64,000 bases of DNA from Eutypa lata (lineage: Eukaryota > Ascomycota > Sordariomycetes > Xylariales > Diatrypaceae): positions 539,646 to 603,645 of the forward strand of contig JAKULF010000019.1 of NCBI GenBank assembly GCA_022661535.1, given 5' to 3'. A program made the position numbers and the translations under genes. The notes beneath the pieces are model-generated. The model had not been told where the DNA came from. It worked only from the letters and a program-made list of their open reading frames with translations, and searched no databases. This document shows, piece after piece, positions 41,377-53,719 of the stretch. Positions within the stretch are counted from its first letter, which is position 1. Every line of letters starts with the position of its first letter.

Positions 41377-41725
41377 ATGCATCCATTTCGAAAAACATAC
41401 ATACAGCCCATAATCGCAGCTGATTGGGTGCATCCTCTTTTTCGGTCCACATACCTAACCCTTTTGGACCTAGCTCTACAGACCTACAGACCTACAAACC
41501 TACAGACCTATAGACCTATAAACCTACAGCCTTACAACCTACAACCTGCAGCCCTAAAGCTTACAGACCTACAGACCTACAGGGTAACCTACAGACCTTT
41601 TAACCTTCAGACCTATACAGGGTAACCTACAAACCTTCAGACCTTTAGACCTACAGCTTACAGACCTAGATAACCTAAATGGTGCTGCACTAACCACCTA
41701 GCTTTTAACTAGGTGGTTTAAGTAA
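41377..41725 (+). repeat. unmutated C-rich minisatellite island in A copy 3
   Basis: Keeps abundant CA and CC. Starts with ccatttcgaaaaacatacat, passes through gcagctgattgggtgcat and acctaaccc, then many acctacag/acctataa units. It ends in a perfect hairpin, aaccacctag (41692-41701) with ctaggtggtt (41709-41718) and a 7-base loop. Two gggtaacctaca units are present, as in copy 1. Confidence 0.8.
41692..41718. other. perfect 10-bp hairpin in A copy 3
   Basis: Arms aaccacctag and ctaggtggtt, loop cttttaa. In copy 1 the left arm has been expanded into tandem ccacctag units (13225-13275) and the right arm survives in mutated form beyond the tRNA-like insert (about 13491). It might act in LTR transcript folding or termination; this is inference. 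Confidence 0.5.
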
Positions 41726-42094
41726 TAATAAGATTTATAACTTATAAACTTATAAACTTATAACTTATAAACTTATAAACTTATAAATTTATAAAACTTA
41801 TATATATAAAAATAAAGCGTTATAATTTAAAAATAAATTATAATAATAATATAAAACTTAATTATAAAATAATTTTTAATTAATTTTAATAACTTAATTA
41901 CTTTATACGTATAATAACCTTTAAGTTCGAATTTTAATAAGCAAAAGGTTTTTTTAAAAAAGTTAAGCTAATTATATTAACTTTTATTACGTAATAAAAT
42001 TTTTTCGTTTAAAAAAAGAAAAAAACGATCTTTATAATTTACTTATAAGCGAAAAATCGTATCGTTTTTTTCGAATATAACGATTAAAAAAAAA

Positions 42095-45000
42095 TTATAT
42101 ATAATTTTATTTAATCGTTAAAATAAAATTATTAAAATTAATAAAATTTTTATAAAATTTTAATCGTTATTTTTAAAATATAATTAATTATTAAGTTTAT
42201 ATATATATATTAATTATTATTTTTTAAATTTAAAAGAAATTAAGTTTTTTTTATATTTATATTGTTATTTTTAAAAGTATTATAAACGTATTAATTTTAA
42301 AATTAAAGTTTTTTTTTTAAGTTTTAATTTACGTTTAATTTAATTTTCTTTTTATTAATATTATTTTTTAAAATAACGTTATTATTTTTATTTTTTATTT
42401 TTATTTATTTTTGTTTAAAATATCGTTTAAGTTTTTTTTAAATATAATAAAAAAATAATATAATAATTTTTTTAAATTTTAAAAATTCGTTTAATTTTAT
42501 AATATTTTTATAAATAATTATAAATAATGTTATTTTAAATTTATCGTAATTTACGCAATATATTACGTAATTATATTTTATTAATATATTAAAAAAGAAA
42601 TTTCGTTTTATAAACGTTTAACTTTTAATTTTAATTTCAAAATTTTCGTTAAAAATAATATAATAAATATTTAAAACTTAAAAATAATTATATATAAAAA
42701 GAATTTACTTTTAAATATTAATTTTCGTTTAAAATATTTAATTAAAAAGGATTTATTAATAACTTTTTATTAAATTTTATATTATTATAAATAATATATA
42801 TATAACATTATTTTAATATTTAATAAATTTAAATTATTATTAAAAAACTTTTATTTTTTTTAATTAAATATTTATAATTAAAAAATAAAATTAACGATAT
42901 TAAAAATAAATAATTTTGTATTTTTTTTAATTAAATATTTTTCGTTTTTAATAATTCGTAAATTTAATTATTAAAAAATTATTTTAATTTTAAATTTAAG
43001 TTTTTATTATATATTTATAATAATTAATATAATTATTTAAAAAGTTTAAATTATATAATTATTAAAAAAATTATATATTAAACGTTATTAAAAAAGATTA
43101 CGATTATATATTATATTTCGTAATAAAAAAAAGGTTTTAATATAATAAATATAATTAATTAAATTACGTAATTCATAATTACGGAACGATTTATAATTAA
43201 AAAAATAAAATATAATTTCTTTTAATTAATTAAAATCATTAATTAAAAATAATTTATAATATTTATTTTTTAACTTTATTTAATTATTATTTAATAATTA
43301 ATTACGTTATAAATTTATAAATTTTATTATTTTTTATTTTTTATTTAAATATTAATATAATAATTAAAAATAAATAAAGATTAACGTAAAAAAAAAGCTT
43401 TTATAATTAAAAAATTTAAAAACGAATTATAAAGTTATATTATTAAATCGTTAAATAAAAATCAATATAAAAATAATAAATTATAAAGATAATTTTATAA
43501 AAACGTAAATTTTTAATTAATTATTATTTAATCGATAATTTTTATTTTATATTTAACGAAAAAATATATATATTATTAATAACTTTTTTAAAAAAACGAA
43601 ATAAATTTAAATCGTTAAATATAATTATTTTTATAAAAAGTAAAAAAAATTAATTAAATATAATTATTATAAAAAAAACTTTTCTTTTTATAATTAAATT
43701 AAAATTTACGGTTTTAAGATACGTAATAAGGCATTACGTTTTTATATTAATAATTATTTTTTATTTTTAAATAATTAATTAAAAAATTAACTTTTTTATA
43801 TAATTTGTTATTATAATAATTAATTTATATATTAAATTATAAATTAATATATTATTATAAAATTACGTAATAATTAAAAATTATCGAAATATATACGTTT
43901 ATTTCTTTATTTATAAATTTATAATATAAAAATTAATTAAATTAAAAAATTAAAAAAAGAAAATATTTATATATATATTAAATTATTAATTATATAAATA
44001 ATATTTTTTAAATAAAATAATAAATTATAAATAAATATTTTAATTATATAATAAACGTAGTTATTTAATATATAAAATATAATTATTAATCTTTTTAAAA
44101 AGTTAATAATTAATATATCTTTTTCTTATAACTTATATTAAAACGAAATTATTAATATAAAAGTTTATTTTTAAAAACATTATTTAAATAATTATAAAGG
44201 TTTATTATATTTAAAAAATTAAATTAAAAAATTAAATTTAAAAAATTATATAAAAAAAGAAAAATAATTATATATTAAAGTTTTTTAAAATATAAAAATT
44301 AATATTTTATTTTCTTAATATATATTATAAAATAAAATAAAATAAAATAAAATAATTAAATATTATTTTAAAAAATAATAAAAGAATTTATTATATTAAT
44401 AAAAAAAAGAAATGTATTTATTAATAAAATATTTTTTTAAATCTTTTAATTAATAATTTTTAAATTAAAAACGTAATTTATTAAAATTAATATTTATATT
44501 TATTTTATTTTAAAAAGGCTTTTAAAAATAAAGGAATTATATATTTAAAAAATAAATTAAATTTTATTTAAATTTAAAAATAAAAAGTTAAATTAATGTT
44601 TATAATTTATAATTTTTATGTAATTAATTAAAATTAAAATTAATAAAGTTTTTATAAAATATTTTAAAACGTTTAAAATTAAAATTAAAATAATAAATAT
44701 TTATAAAAATATTTATTAATTTTATTAACTTTTTTATAATTTAATAAAATTATAAAATATTAAATCTTTTATTAACTAAATTAAAAATAAAACGTTTAAA
44801 TATAATTTTAAATATTATTAATTATTAATTAATTTTTAATAATTAAAAAAAATTTAAATTTAAATTTATTAATAAAATAATTTATAAGATAAATTTTATA
44901 AATTAAATACTTGATTAAAATATTTTCGAATTTAAATAAAAAAAAATAAAAAAAAGATTTATTAAATTTTTGTACAAGATTTTATATTATATATTTTAAA

Positions 45001-47700
45001 TTAAAAACAATAAAATTATTATTATTAAATAAAATTAAAAATATTATTAATATTATTTTAAAATAATTATTAATTATAAAATATATTTATTATATTTTAA
45101 AATATTAATAATAAATAATTAAGTAATATTTACGAAAATATTTTTTTATAAAATAAATTTATAAATTAAAATTAAATTTTTTTTTATATTATTTATTTTT
45201 AAAGAAAATAATATTATATAATTTTGTATTTATTATTAAATATTAAATAAAATTATAATTAAAAAATGTTATTTTTTATTTTTTATTTTTAAATTAATAA
45301 ATTAATTAAATTTTATAAAAAAATTTAAAAAAATAAATTTAAAAATTATATATTATTAAATTTAAATATAAACTTTTTAAAAAGATTATATAATAAATAT
45401 TTCGTTAATTAAAAAATATTCGTAAATTTTTTAAAAACTTATAAAAAGCTTTTAAAATAATAATTATATTTAAATGTTTAAATAATAATAACGTTATAAA
45501 AATAAAAATAAATACTTTTTAAAATATTATTTTAAAAAAGTAATAAAAAATTATAATAAAAATTAATAAATAATATTTTTTAATTATAAATATTAATTAA
45601 TATTTAAAAAAATTAAAAAAAAATTAAAAAGAAATTATAAATTATAATAAAAAATTTAAAATTTTAATAAAACTTTTGTAAAATAGATAAAATAAAAACT
45701 TATTATATTTATAAATTAAAAAATATTTTAAAAAATAATTAAAGTTTTATCGAAAATTTTCCTAAATAATTAATATAATAAATATATAAATTATTTAAAT
45801 TTAAATTTAATTTATTATATTTAATTAATAATAATAATTTTATTAAAAAATTAAATTAATAATTTAATTATATATTAAAATTAATTTATTAAAAAGATTT
45901 TTTTATTAAAAGATTTATTTTATAAAAAACTTTATTATAAAAATAAAATAAATATTTATAAAATAAAATTATAATTAATTTAATTATCGTTAAATAAAGG
46001 AAATAATTTAAATTATATAAAACATTTTAATTATTAAAATTTTAATACTTTATTAAATAATTATTATTTAAATAATAAACATTAAATTAAAAATAAATAT
46101 TATTTTATTTTATAATAAAATTAAATATTTAATATAAAACGAAAACTTTATAAATTTAATTATAAATTTATTATAATTTAAAAGATACGAAAAAAAATAA
46201 AAGGAAAATTAATTTAAATTTAAATTATTAAATTTAAAAAAAAACGATAAAAAAACATTAAATTATTTTAATGCATTATTTTTTAATAAAAAGATTAATT
46301 TAAAAAAAGCTTTAAATATAATAAATTTTATTAATCGTTTTATATATAACTTTATATTTTTAAAATAAATAATAAAATTATTATATTTTTTAATAATTTA
46401 ATTAATTATTTTAATATAATTTATATAATAATAATAATTTATTTATTTATATTATAATAATATTAAAAAATATATAAAAATAATATATAATAAAATTATT
46501 ATATTATTATTATTATTATTAAAGAAATATATTAATTAATATATAAATATATAAAAGATTATATATTATTTATTAAAAAGAAATATAAAATTATATTATA
46601 AAATTTATTAAACTTTATAGTTTTTATTATTATTAAATTATTTATCTTAGAAATTTATTATAAATTTTATTATAAAATTATTTATTAATTTTAAAAATAA
46701 TAAAATATAATAAAATTTTATTTTAATTATTATTAATTAATTTTTAAATATAATTTTATTTACATTTATTATAAAAACATTAATCGTTATAAAATTTATT
46801 TAAATTTTATATAAAAAAATAAAATATTATTTTAATTTATTTAAAAATATTATAAATAATAAAAATAAATTATTTTTTAATAAATCTTTAAAAAAGAATA
46901 TATAAAATTAAAAAATTAAACGTTAATTATTTATTATTTATTATTTATAAATAAATAAATAAATAAAACAAACAAATCAAACTTTAAAATAATATATTCG
47001 AAAATAATATAATATTTATTAATTAAATTAAAATTAAATATTTTATAAAGTTAAATTCGATTATAATAATTATTATAATATATTAATTAAATATGTCTTA
47101 TTTAAAACGTTATATAAGTAATATTTTTAAAAATAAAATAAAATTAAAATTAATTTAAACTTTTAATTTAAAAATTTAAAAAATAAAAAATAAAAAATAA
47201 AGAAATTTAAATTTAACGATAAAGACACGTTTATTTAAAAAAACGATAAAAATATAATAATAAACATTATATTTTTAAACGAATTTAAAAAAATAAAATA
47301 ATATTATTATTTATTAAAACTTTTTAATATAAAAATAATACAAAATTAACATTTATAATATTAATATTAAAAATATTAAATAATTAAATAAATAAACATT
47401 TTAAGTTTATTTATTTACAAAGTATAAATAAATTAATAAAAACTTATTAATAAAATATTCTTATTAAATTTGAAAAATAAAGAAAAGTATTAACATAAAA
47501 ACGAAATTTAATATTAAAACGATCAGAAATTAAAAATATTATAAACAAATAAAAAGATTAATTAATAAAATATAATATTTAAAAAATTTAAAGTTGTTAA
47601 TAAATTATATAAAAAATACGAAAAGAAAATATAAAATAAAACAAAAAAATAAATATTATATATAAAAAACTTTAATGATTTATATATAATTAAGTTTTTT
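42095..47700. other. unassigned heavily degraded AT-rich DNA
   Basis: No gene or repeat partner identified. It contains simple repeats: aaaat x5 at 44329-44353, a tta run at about 46504-46521, and an aaat/aaac stretch at about 46946-46985. Around 43710-43745 a less mutated piece reads cggttttaagatacgtaat. Around 46260-46370 a plus-strand frame is briefly open, with no recognisable motif. This is probably more mutated repeats, but I could not align it to anything else here. Confidence 0.4.
44329..44353. repeat. aaaat microsatellite, five units
   Basis: Five uninterrupted aaaat units. A simple repeat in AT-rich DNA. Confidence 0.9.
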
Positions 47701-50700
47701 ATTTATATTTTAAATATATATTAAAAACGTCTTTCGTTTTTAAATAAAAGTTTTTATATTTATTTATTTTATTATATTATTATTATATATATATTATTAA
47801 TATAAAAAAATATAACTTTTAAAATATATTTAATATATAAAAAGGTATTTATAAAATATTAAATTTTTATTAAATTTAAACTTTATATTTAATTATAAAA
47901 TATCGAAATTTATAAATCGTATATATTTTATTATTAATTAAATAATTTATTTAAAATTTAAACTTTATATTTAAAATATAAAACTTTAAATAATTTTTTA
48001 AATTCGTTATTAATTAACGATAAATAACTTTTTGTAATAAATTTTTAATTACCTTTATTATAATTTTTATTTAATAATTATTCAAACGAACAAATTATTA
48101 TATATGTAAATTAAATCCGATATAAATCAAATTCATAAAATGCTTTTATTAATACATTTAATTTTTTTTTTTATAATTTTTAATTTTTAATTATATAAAT
48201 TAATTTAAAACCTTTCGATAAATTCGATTACAATTAAATAAAATATTAAATATTAAACTTTTTAATATATATATATATATAATAATAATATAAAAAAACT
48301 TAAAATTAAAATTAAATATTAAAATATTATATATTATCTTTTTTAACGTAATATTTTATAATTTATATATAATAATATTATATAATATAATTAAAAAATA
48401 TTATTTTTTATAATACGTATTATTTTTAATACGAACTTTTAACATCTACGTAAAATAAATATTATTTACTTCTCGTAATAATTTTAAAAGATTTTTCAAA
48501 AACGACTTTATATAATTATTAAAACTTATTATTATTATTTTCGAAATTTTTTTAATAAAATTATTATCGTTAATTTAAAAAATATTATAAATAATATTTT
48601 AAACATTATTTATTAAATTTCTAAATTTTTATAAATTATATATTAATATAATCTTATAATTAATATAAATCGAAAAAAAATTAAATAATTTTTTAATTTT
48701 TTAAAAACTTTATTAATTAAGCTTTAATATTTTTATAAAAAACCTTAATTTATAAAACGAAATTATTTTAACTTAATATATATTTATAATTATATCGTTT
48801 AATTTAAGCTTTAATAATATAAATATAAATAATATTAAAAAATTATTAATTTTATAATAAAAAGCTTTATAATATAACGTAAAATAAATAACTTTTATAA
48901 AAATAAAAATATTTTAATTTAACGTAATTTTAATAAAGTTTAACGAAATTTAATTTAATCGTTTTTTTATTATCGTTAAATAATTATTAAAAAAGTTAAA
49001 TTATTAAAAAACGATATATATTACAATTAATAATTTCTTTTATATTTAATTTAATTTTAAAAAAAGTAAAAAACCTTATTTATTACTAAAGAAAATTAAA
49101 AAAAGTTTTTTATTAAAATAATATTTAAATTATTAAATATTTTATTTTAACGTTATAAAAAGATTTTACGAAATCGTATATTAATTTAAATAAAAACTTT
49201 TAATTTTAATATATTTTATTCGTTTATAATTAAATAATAAATATTATTAAATCGACGTTAAAAAACATTTAATATAATTAATATTTTTAATAATAATTTA
49301 TATTAATTATTAATAAATAAACGTAAAAAAAAGCAAAATTTATGCGTTAATTTAATTATTAATAATATTAATAAAGATTATTTAAATAATAAAATAATAT
49401 TTTTATAAAATAAAACTTTTTCGTATTATTATCTTTATTTATTTATATACGTAAAGGAAAAAGTAATAAATTAAAGATAAATCGTAATTATAAATAATAG
49501 CTTAATATTATATTATATAAAATACGTTATTTCGAATTTAAAATATCGGTTATTTTTTAAAGTAAATCTTTTATATTATAATTATATATAATTTACCTTT
49601 AAAATTAAGTTTAATAATTCTTAATAATAAAGTTTTTATAAATATAACGTATAATGTAAAAACTTTAATTAAAATTAAAATTAATATCTTTATGATTTAA
49701 AAAATTTATAAATTTCTTTTCTGATTATATATCGAATATTATTTAAATTATTTCTTATTAATTTTTTAAAATAATATTTCTTTTTTAATATAAATTTTAA
49801 ACTTAGCTTTTATAAATATAAAATTAAATCGATTTAATTCGTTATAATAATTATTAAAATAATTATCATTTAATAAATAATTATTATATGTTTTTTAATA
49901 TATTAAAAACCGATATTTTCTTTTAATATTAAAAAGCTTATTATAATTTCGATAAAAATAATTTAAGAAAAGTTTTATTTTATAAAAATTAAAATATTAT
50001 TAATAATTACGTATAAATTTATATTAAAAATAATAATATAAAACCTTAAGCATAATTAATAATTTTTATTCTTTTTACTTATTTAAATTACGAATTAAAA
50101 AGTTTTAATTCTTTAGAAATTCGAAATAAAAAATATTATTTATAGCTTAAAAACGGCTTAAATATTTATTATATGCCGTTAAAAATTCTTTTATTTTATT
50201 AACATTTCTTGTTATATTTATTATATATATATATTTATTAAAAAAGCGATAATTAATACTTTATATTATTCGGTTATCTTTTTATAAAAATGTTTTATAT
50301 AATATATAATAAACTTTTTAAATTAAATAATTTTTTTTATTTATTAATTTATTTATAATTTTAAATATAAAAAATAATATTAAGTTTATATTTAAAATTA
50401 AAAGTAAAATAAACTTTATAATTTATATATAAATAAATACAATAATTTTAAATTTATTATAACATTTAATAACGTAATTAATAATAACATTAATATTAAT
50501 ATAAAATAAAATATTAATATTAACAACTTAATATAAATTAATTAAAAAGTTATATTAATTTAAATAAATATTACTATATTACGAATTAAAAAACTATTAA
50601 TTTTTGCCGGCCTTTATAATTAATATAAAAGCGTTTCGCATTTTTTTTAAATAATAAAAGCGATATATAAATTTAAAAGTAAATTTACTTTTTTCTTTAA

Positions 50701-52659
50701 TTATTTTTATTATCTTTTTATTAATTTAAAAGCAATATAAACCTATATAATAATAACGTTAATAATAATTTATAATATTATTAAATAATTTTTAAATAAC
50801 GTTTATTTTAATTAAGTTTAAATTTAAAAAATTATTAACATTATCGCTTTAATTTAAAATTTTTAATTTCGAATTTAAAACGATAACGTAATACTTTTAT
50901 ACTTTAACGAATTCGGCCCGAAATTCTTTATTAAATACATTAAAAAATTATTATTAAATTGATATAATTTATAAAAATAATTATTATTATAGCTTTATTA
51001 TTCGAATCGAAATTAAAAAAAATTTAAGTTAAATTTCCATATTAAAATAATATTATTAAAAAGCTTATTTTTTAAATAAAAATGTTATATTATAATATAA
51101 AGGTTTTTTCGTAATAATCGGGGAAAAAATAATATACGTAGTTTTTCGTTTAAGGTTTTTTAACGATTAAAATTTAATATATATTAATATAAACTTTATT
51201 AATAAAAGTTTATTAAGTTTAAAATTATAAATATTAAAAAGATATTTAAATAATAAATAAATGTTTAATATTCGTATTTTTTTTAATATTAAAACGAACG
51301 TATTTTTTAAAGTTATTAATATAACGTAAAATTCGATTAAATAAAATTTAAGCTTTAAATGCATTTAAATTTTTTAAAGCTTTTCGTAGGTTTTTTTATT
51401 AATAAATTATTTACGATAATATTTATTAATATAAAACTTATTATAATTATAAGCTTAATATCGCATTAACGTATTTAAAATAATATAACGAAAATTATAA
51501 TATTTTATAAAATGTTTATTTTTTTATTTTATAATATATTTAATATATCTTTAATAAAATATATTATATTAATAAACTTTTATAAAATTAATAAGTTTTT
51601 TAAAAAATAATAATAAATAAATAAATAAAAAATTTAAAAATAATTAAATTCGTTAATAAAAATATAATATATAAAAGATATAAATAAGTAATAAGTTTTC
51701 TTTAAGTTTTAACATAAAGAAATTTAAGAAAAAAAAATTCAAAGTTTAAATAAATATAAAATTAATTTAATTTAAATTAATTTATTAATATATTTAAAAC
51801 GATAATTTTATTATATATATTAATACTTTTATTATTAATTTTATTTATTAATTTAATATTTATAAATATATTATTAATGTTTATAACTTTTTAAATATAA
51901 AGTTAATTAAAAATAAAATTATTTTTCGAAAAAAAAAAGATTATAACGACTTAAAATAAAGTTAAAATATTCGAAATAATAATAAAATAAGTAATTAAGT
52001 TATTATTTAATTATTCGTTTATAAATACGAAATCGACGTCGAAATTATTATTGTATTTTTAATTTTGTTTTATTTTTAATAAAACGAAAAATAATAATAT
52101 TAAAGTTTTTAAATAAAAAAATAATTTATTATAAACTTTATTAATATTATAAAATAAATAAATAATATAATTACGGTATTTATATTATTAATTATAAACT
52201 TAAAAAAAATTAATAATATTTACATAATAAAAAAATAACTTTATTATATAAGTATTAATATTTATATAAACCTTTATAATAAATAATTTCTTAAAAAGGT
52301 TTAATAAAAATAATAACGATAAAACATTTTCGAAATTTAAGTGATTTTTTATTAAATATAAGTTTAATATATTATTTTATTTTTATTTTTATTATAACAT
52401 TTTTTATAAATATTATTTTATATTAAATAAATATTAAATTATTTTCTTTAATAATAAAAGTAATATATTATTATTATTTATTATAAACGCTTTATTAAAT
52501 TACCTTTTTACATTAATTTCTTTTTATATAATAAAGACTTTTTAATCATTTTTATTATATATAAATAATATTTTATTAAAATTATAAAAAGATATATTAA
52601 GTTTTAAATATATTTTAAAGCGATTAATTAAATTACGTATAAAATGAAAACCATTAATA
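47701..52659. other. unassigned AT-rich DNA with a less-damaged stretch at about 49.5-51.4 kb
   Basis: No intact gene. From about 49500 to 51400 more C and G survive than in the neighbourhood: gccggcc at 50606-50612, a near-palindrome gaattcggcccgaaattc at 50909-50926, and atcgggg at 51117-51123. On the minus strand, frames around 49690-50200 carry about 10 stops in 170 codons, fewer than the roughly 17 expected, and 51167-51364 is open for 65 codons. This may be a degraded coding element read right to left. No family motif can be recognised. Confidence 0.35.
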
Positions 52660-52815
52660 AGATTTCGAAGTCGAGATAAACGTTCGAAACTACGGTTATA
52701 AATAAAGCCGAAATCGAATAAACGAAATGATATAAGTTTATTACGCGAGTTATATAACTTCGATTTGCCGCGATTTCGGCTACGAATCGAACACTTTTTA
52801 AGTATAAAACCTAGC
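52660..52815. other. CpG-retaining island with an 11-bp inverted repeat
   Basis: About 155 bp markedly richer in G+C than its surroundings, with many CGs (gtcgagataaacgttcgaaa, cgcgag, gccgcg). A perfect 11-bp inverted repeat, agccgaaatcg (52706-52716) and cgatttcggct (52771-52781), is extended outwards by gttcga (52682-52687) and tcgaac (52787-52792). Between the arms is an AT-rich stretch with tatataac. It is unique in the window. It could be a terminal or promoter fragment of a mobile element, a protein-binding site or a small RNA hairpin. Function is unknown. Confidence 0.5.
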
Positions 52816-53719
52816 TCGTTAAAATGTAATAAAGATAATTTAATTTGAAAATTTTAACGTTATTATTATAAAAAAATTAATTTTTAAAAATTAAATATTT
52901 AAAAAAGGTTTTTATTATAACGACGTTAAGTTCGATAATAACGTTAAATGTTAATTTATAATGTTTAAATAAAAGTTATTATTAATATATTAAAGTCGTT
53001 TCGTTTATTTAAATAATATTTATTATTAAAAAAATTAATAAATAAAGTTTTAATAATAAATAAAACGAATAATAAAAGAAGAAAAAGTTAATTTTAATAA
53101 TAATTCGTTTATTTTTAATAATGATATTTAATATTTAAATTATAATTTTAAAAGCTTAATATTAATAAAAATTAATAATTATTATACGTAAATAATAAAA
53201 AATTATATATTTAAACTTATCGAATTTAACGATATAAAATATAATTAATAATACGATTGTTATTTTTTAAATTAATAAATCAATTAATATTTTATTCGAT
53301 GTTATATTAACGATAAGTTTAATAATATAAAATAAAATTTATAATTTATATAAAACGAATATATAAATATAAAAGTTATAATAAATTTAAAATAAAATAA
53401 AATAATAAAGAAAAAAGTTAAGAATTTAACGAAATACCTTTAATACGTAAGTAAAACGTAATTAAGGTAATTATATAACGTGTATTTAATTAAACCGATT
53501 TAATTTCTTTAAAATTAATTAAATTATTAATATTATTTTAGCTTTAAGTTAATAATTACTAGTTAAATTTTAACTTATTTAAATCCTTTATTAACCCGAA
53601 TTCGATTAATTCGCGAAGGTTATTCTTTATTAATTATTTAATAATATTAACCTTGTTTTTACTTCGAATTTTACGATTAATTTTCGAAGAACTTAAAATA
53701 AAAATATTCTTTAAATATA
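52816..53719. other. unassigned DNA, moderately degraded
   Basis: No gene. It retains some C/G (acccgaattcgattaattcg near 53595, aaccttg near 53650), so it is less mutated than most of the window. It ends where the truncated reverse B begins at about 53720. Confidence 0.4.

Larger units (their letters stand above)
41233..42094 (+). mobile_element. solo LTR-like element A, copy 3 (short form)
   Basis: About 0.86 kb, beginning taattaaaggttatttta and ending near aatataacgattaaaa, adjoining the right arm of D. It lacks the tRNA-like insert. Its head and minisatellite (41377-41725) are nearly unmutated and closely match copy 1, while the tail after about 41800 is converted. An open frame of 82 codons at 41377-41625 is only the translation of the minisatellite. 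CCAAT-type box attgg at 41423-41427. Confidence 0.7.

Noticed and set aside
41377..41625. 82-codon plus-strand open frame
   Set aside because: It translates the C-rich minisatellite into a repetitive Thr/Tyr/Arg/Pro/Leu/Gln peptide. It is open only because the repeat unit lacks stops in that frame, and the other A copies break it.
51167..51364. 65-codon minus-strand open frame as a gene
   Set aside because: Leu/Ile/Lys/Phe/Asn-rich product typical of translated AT-rich DNA, no motif. Kept only as weak support for a decayed element in the area.
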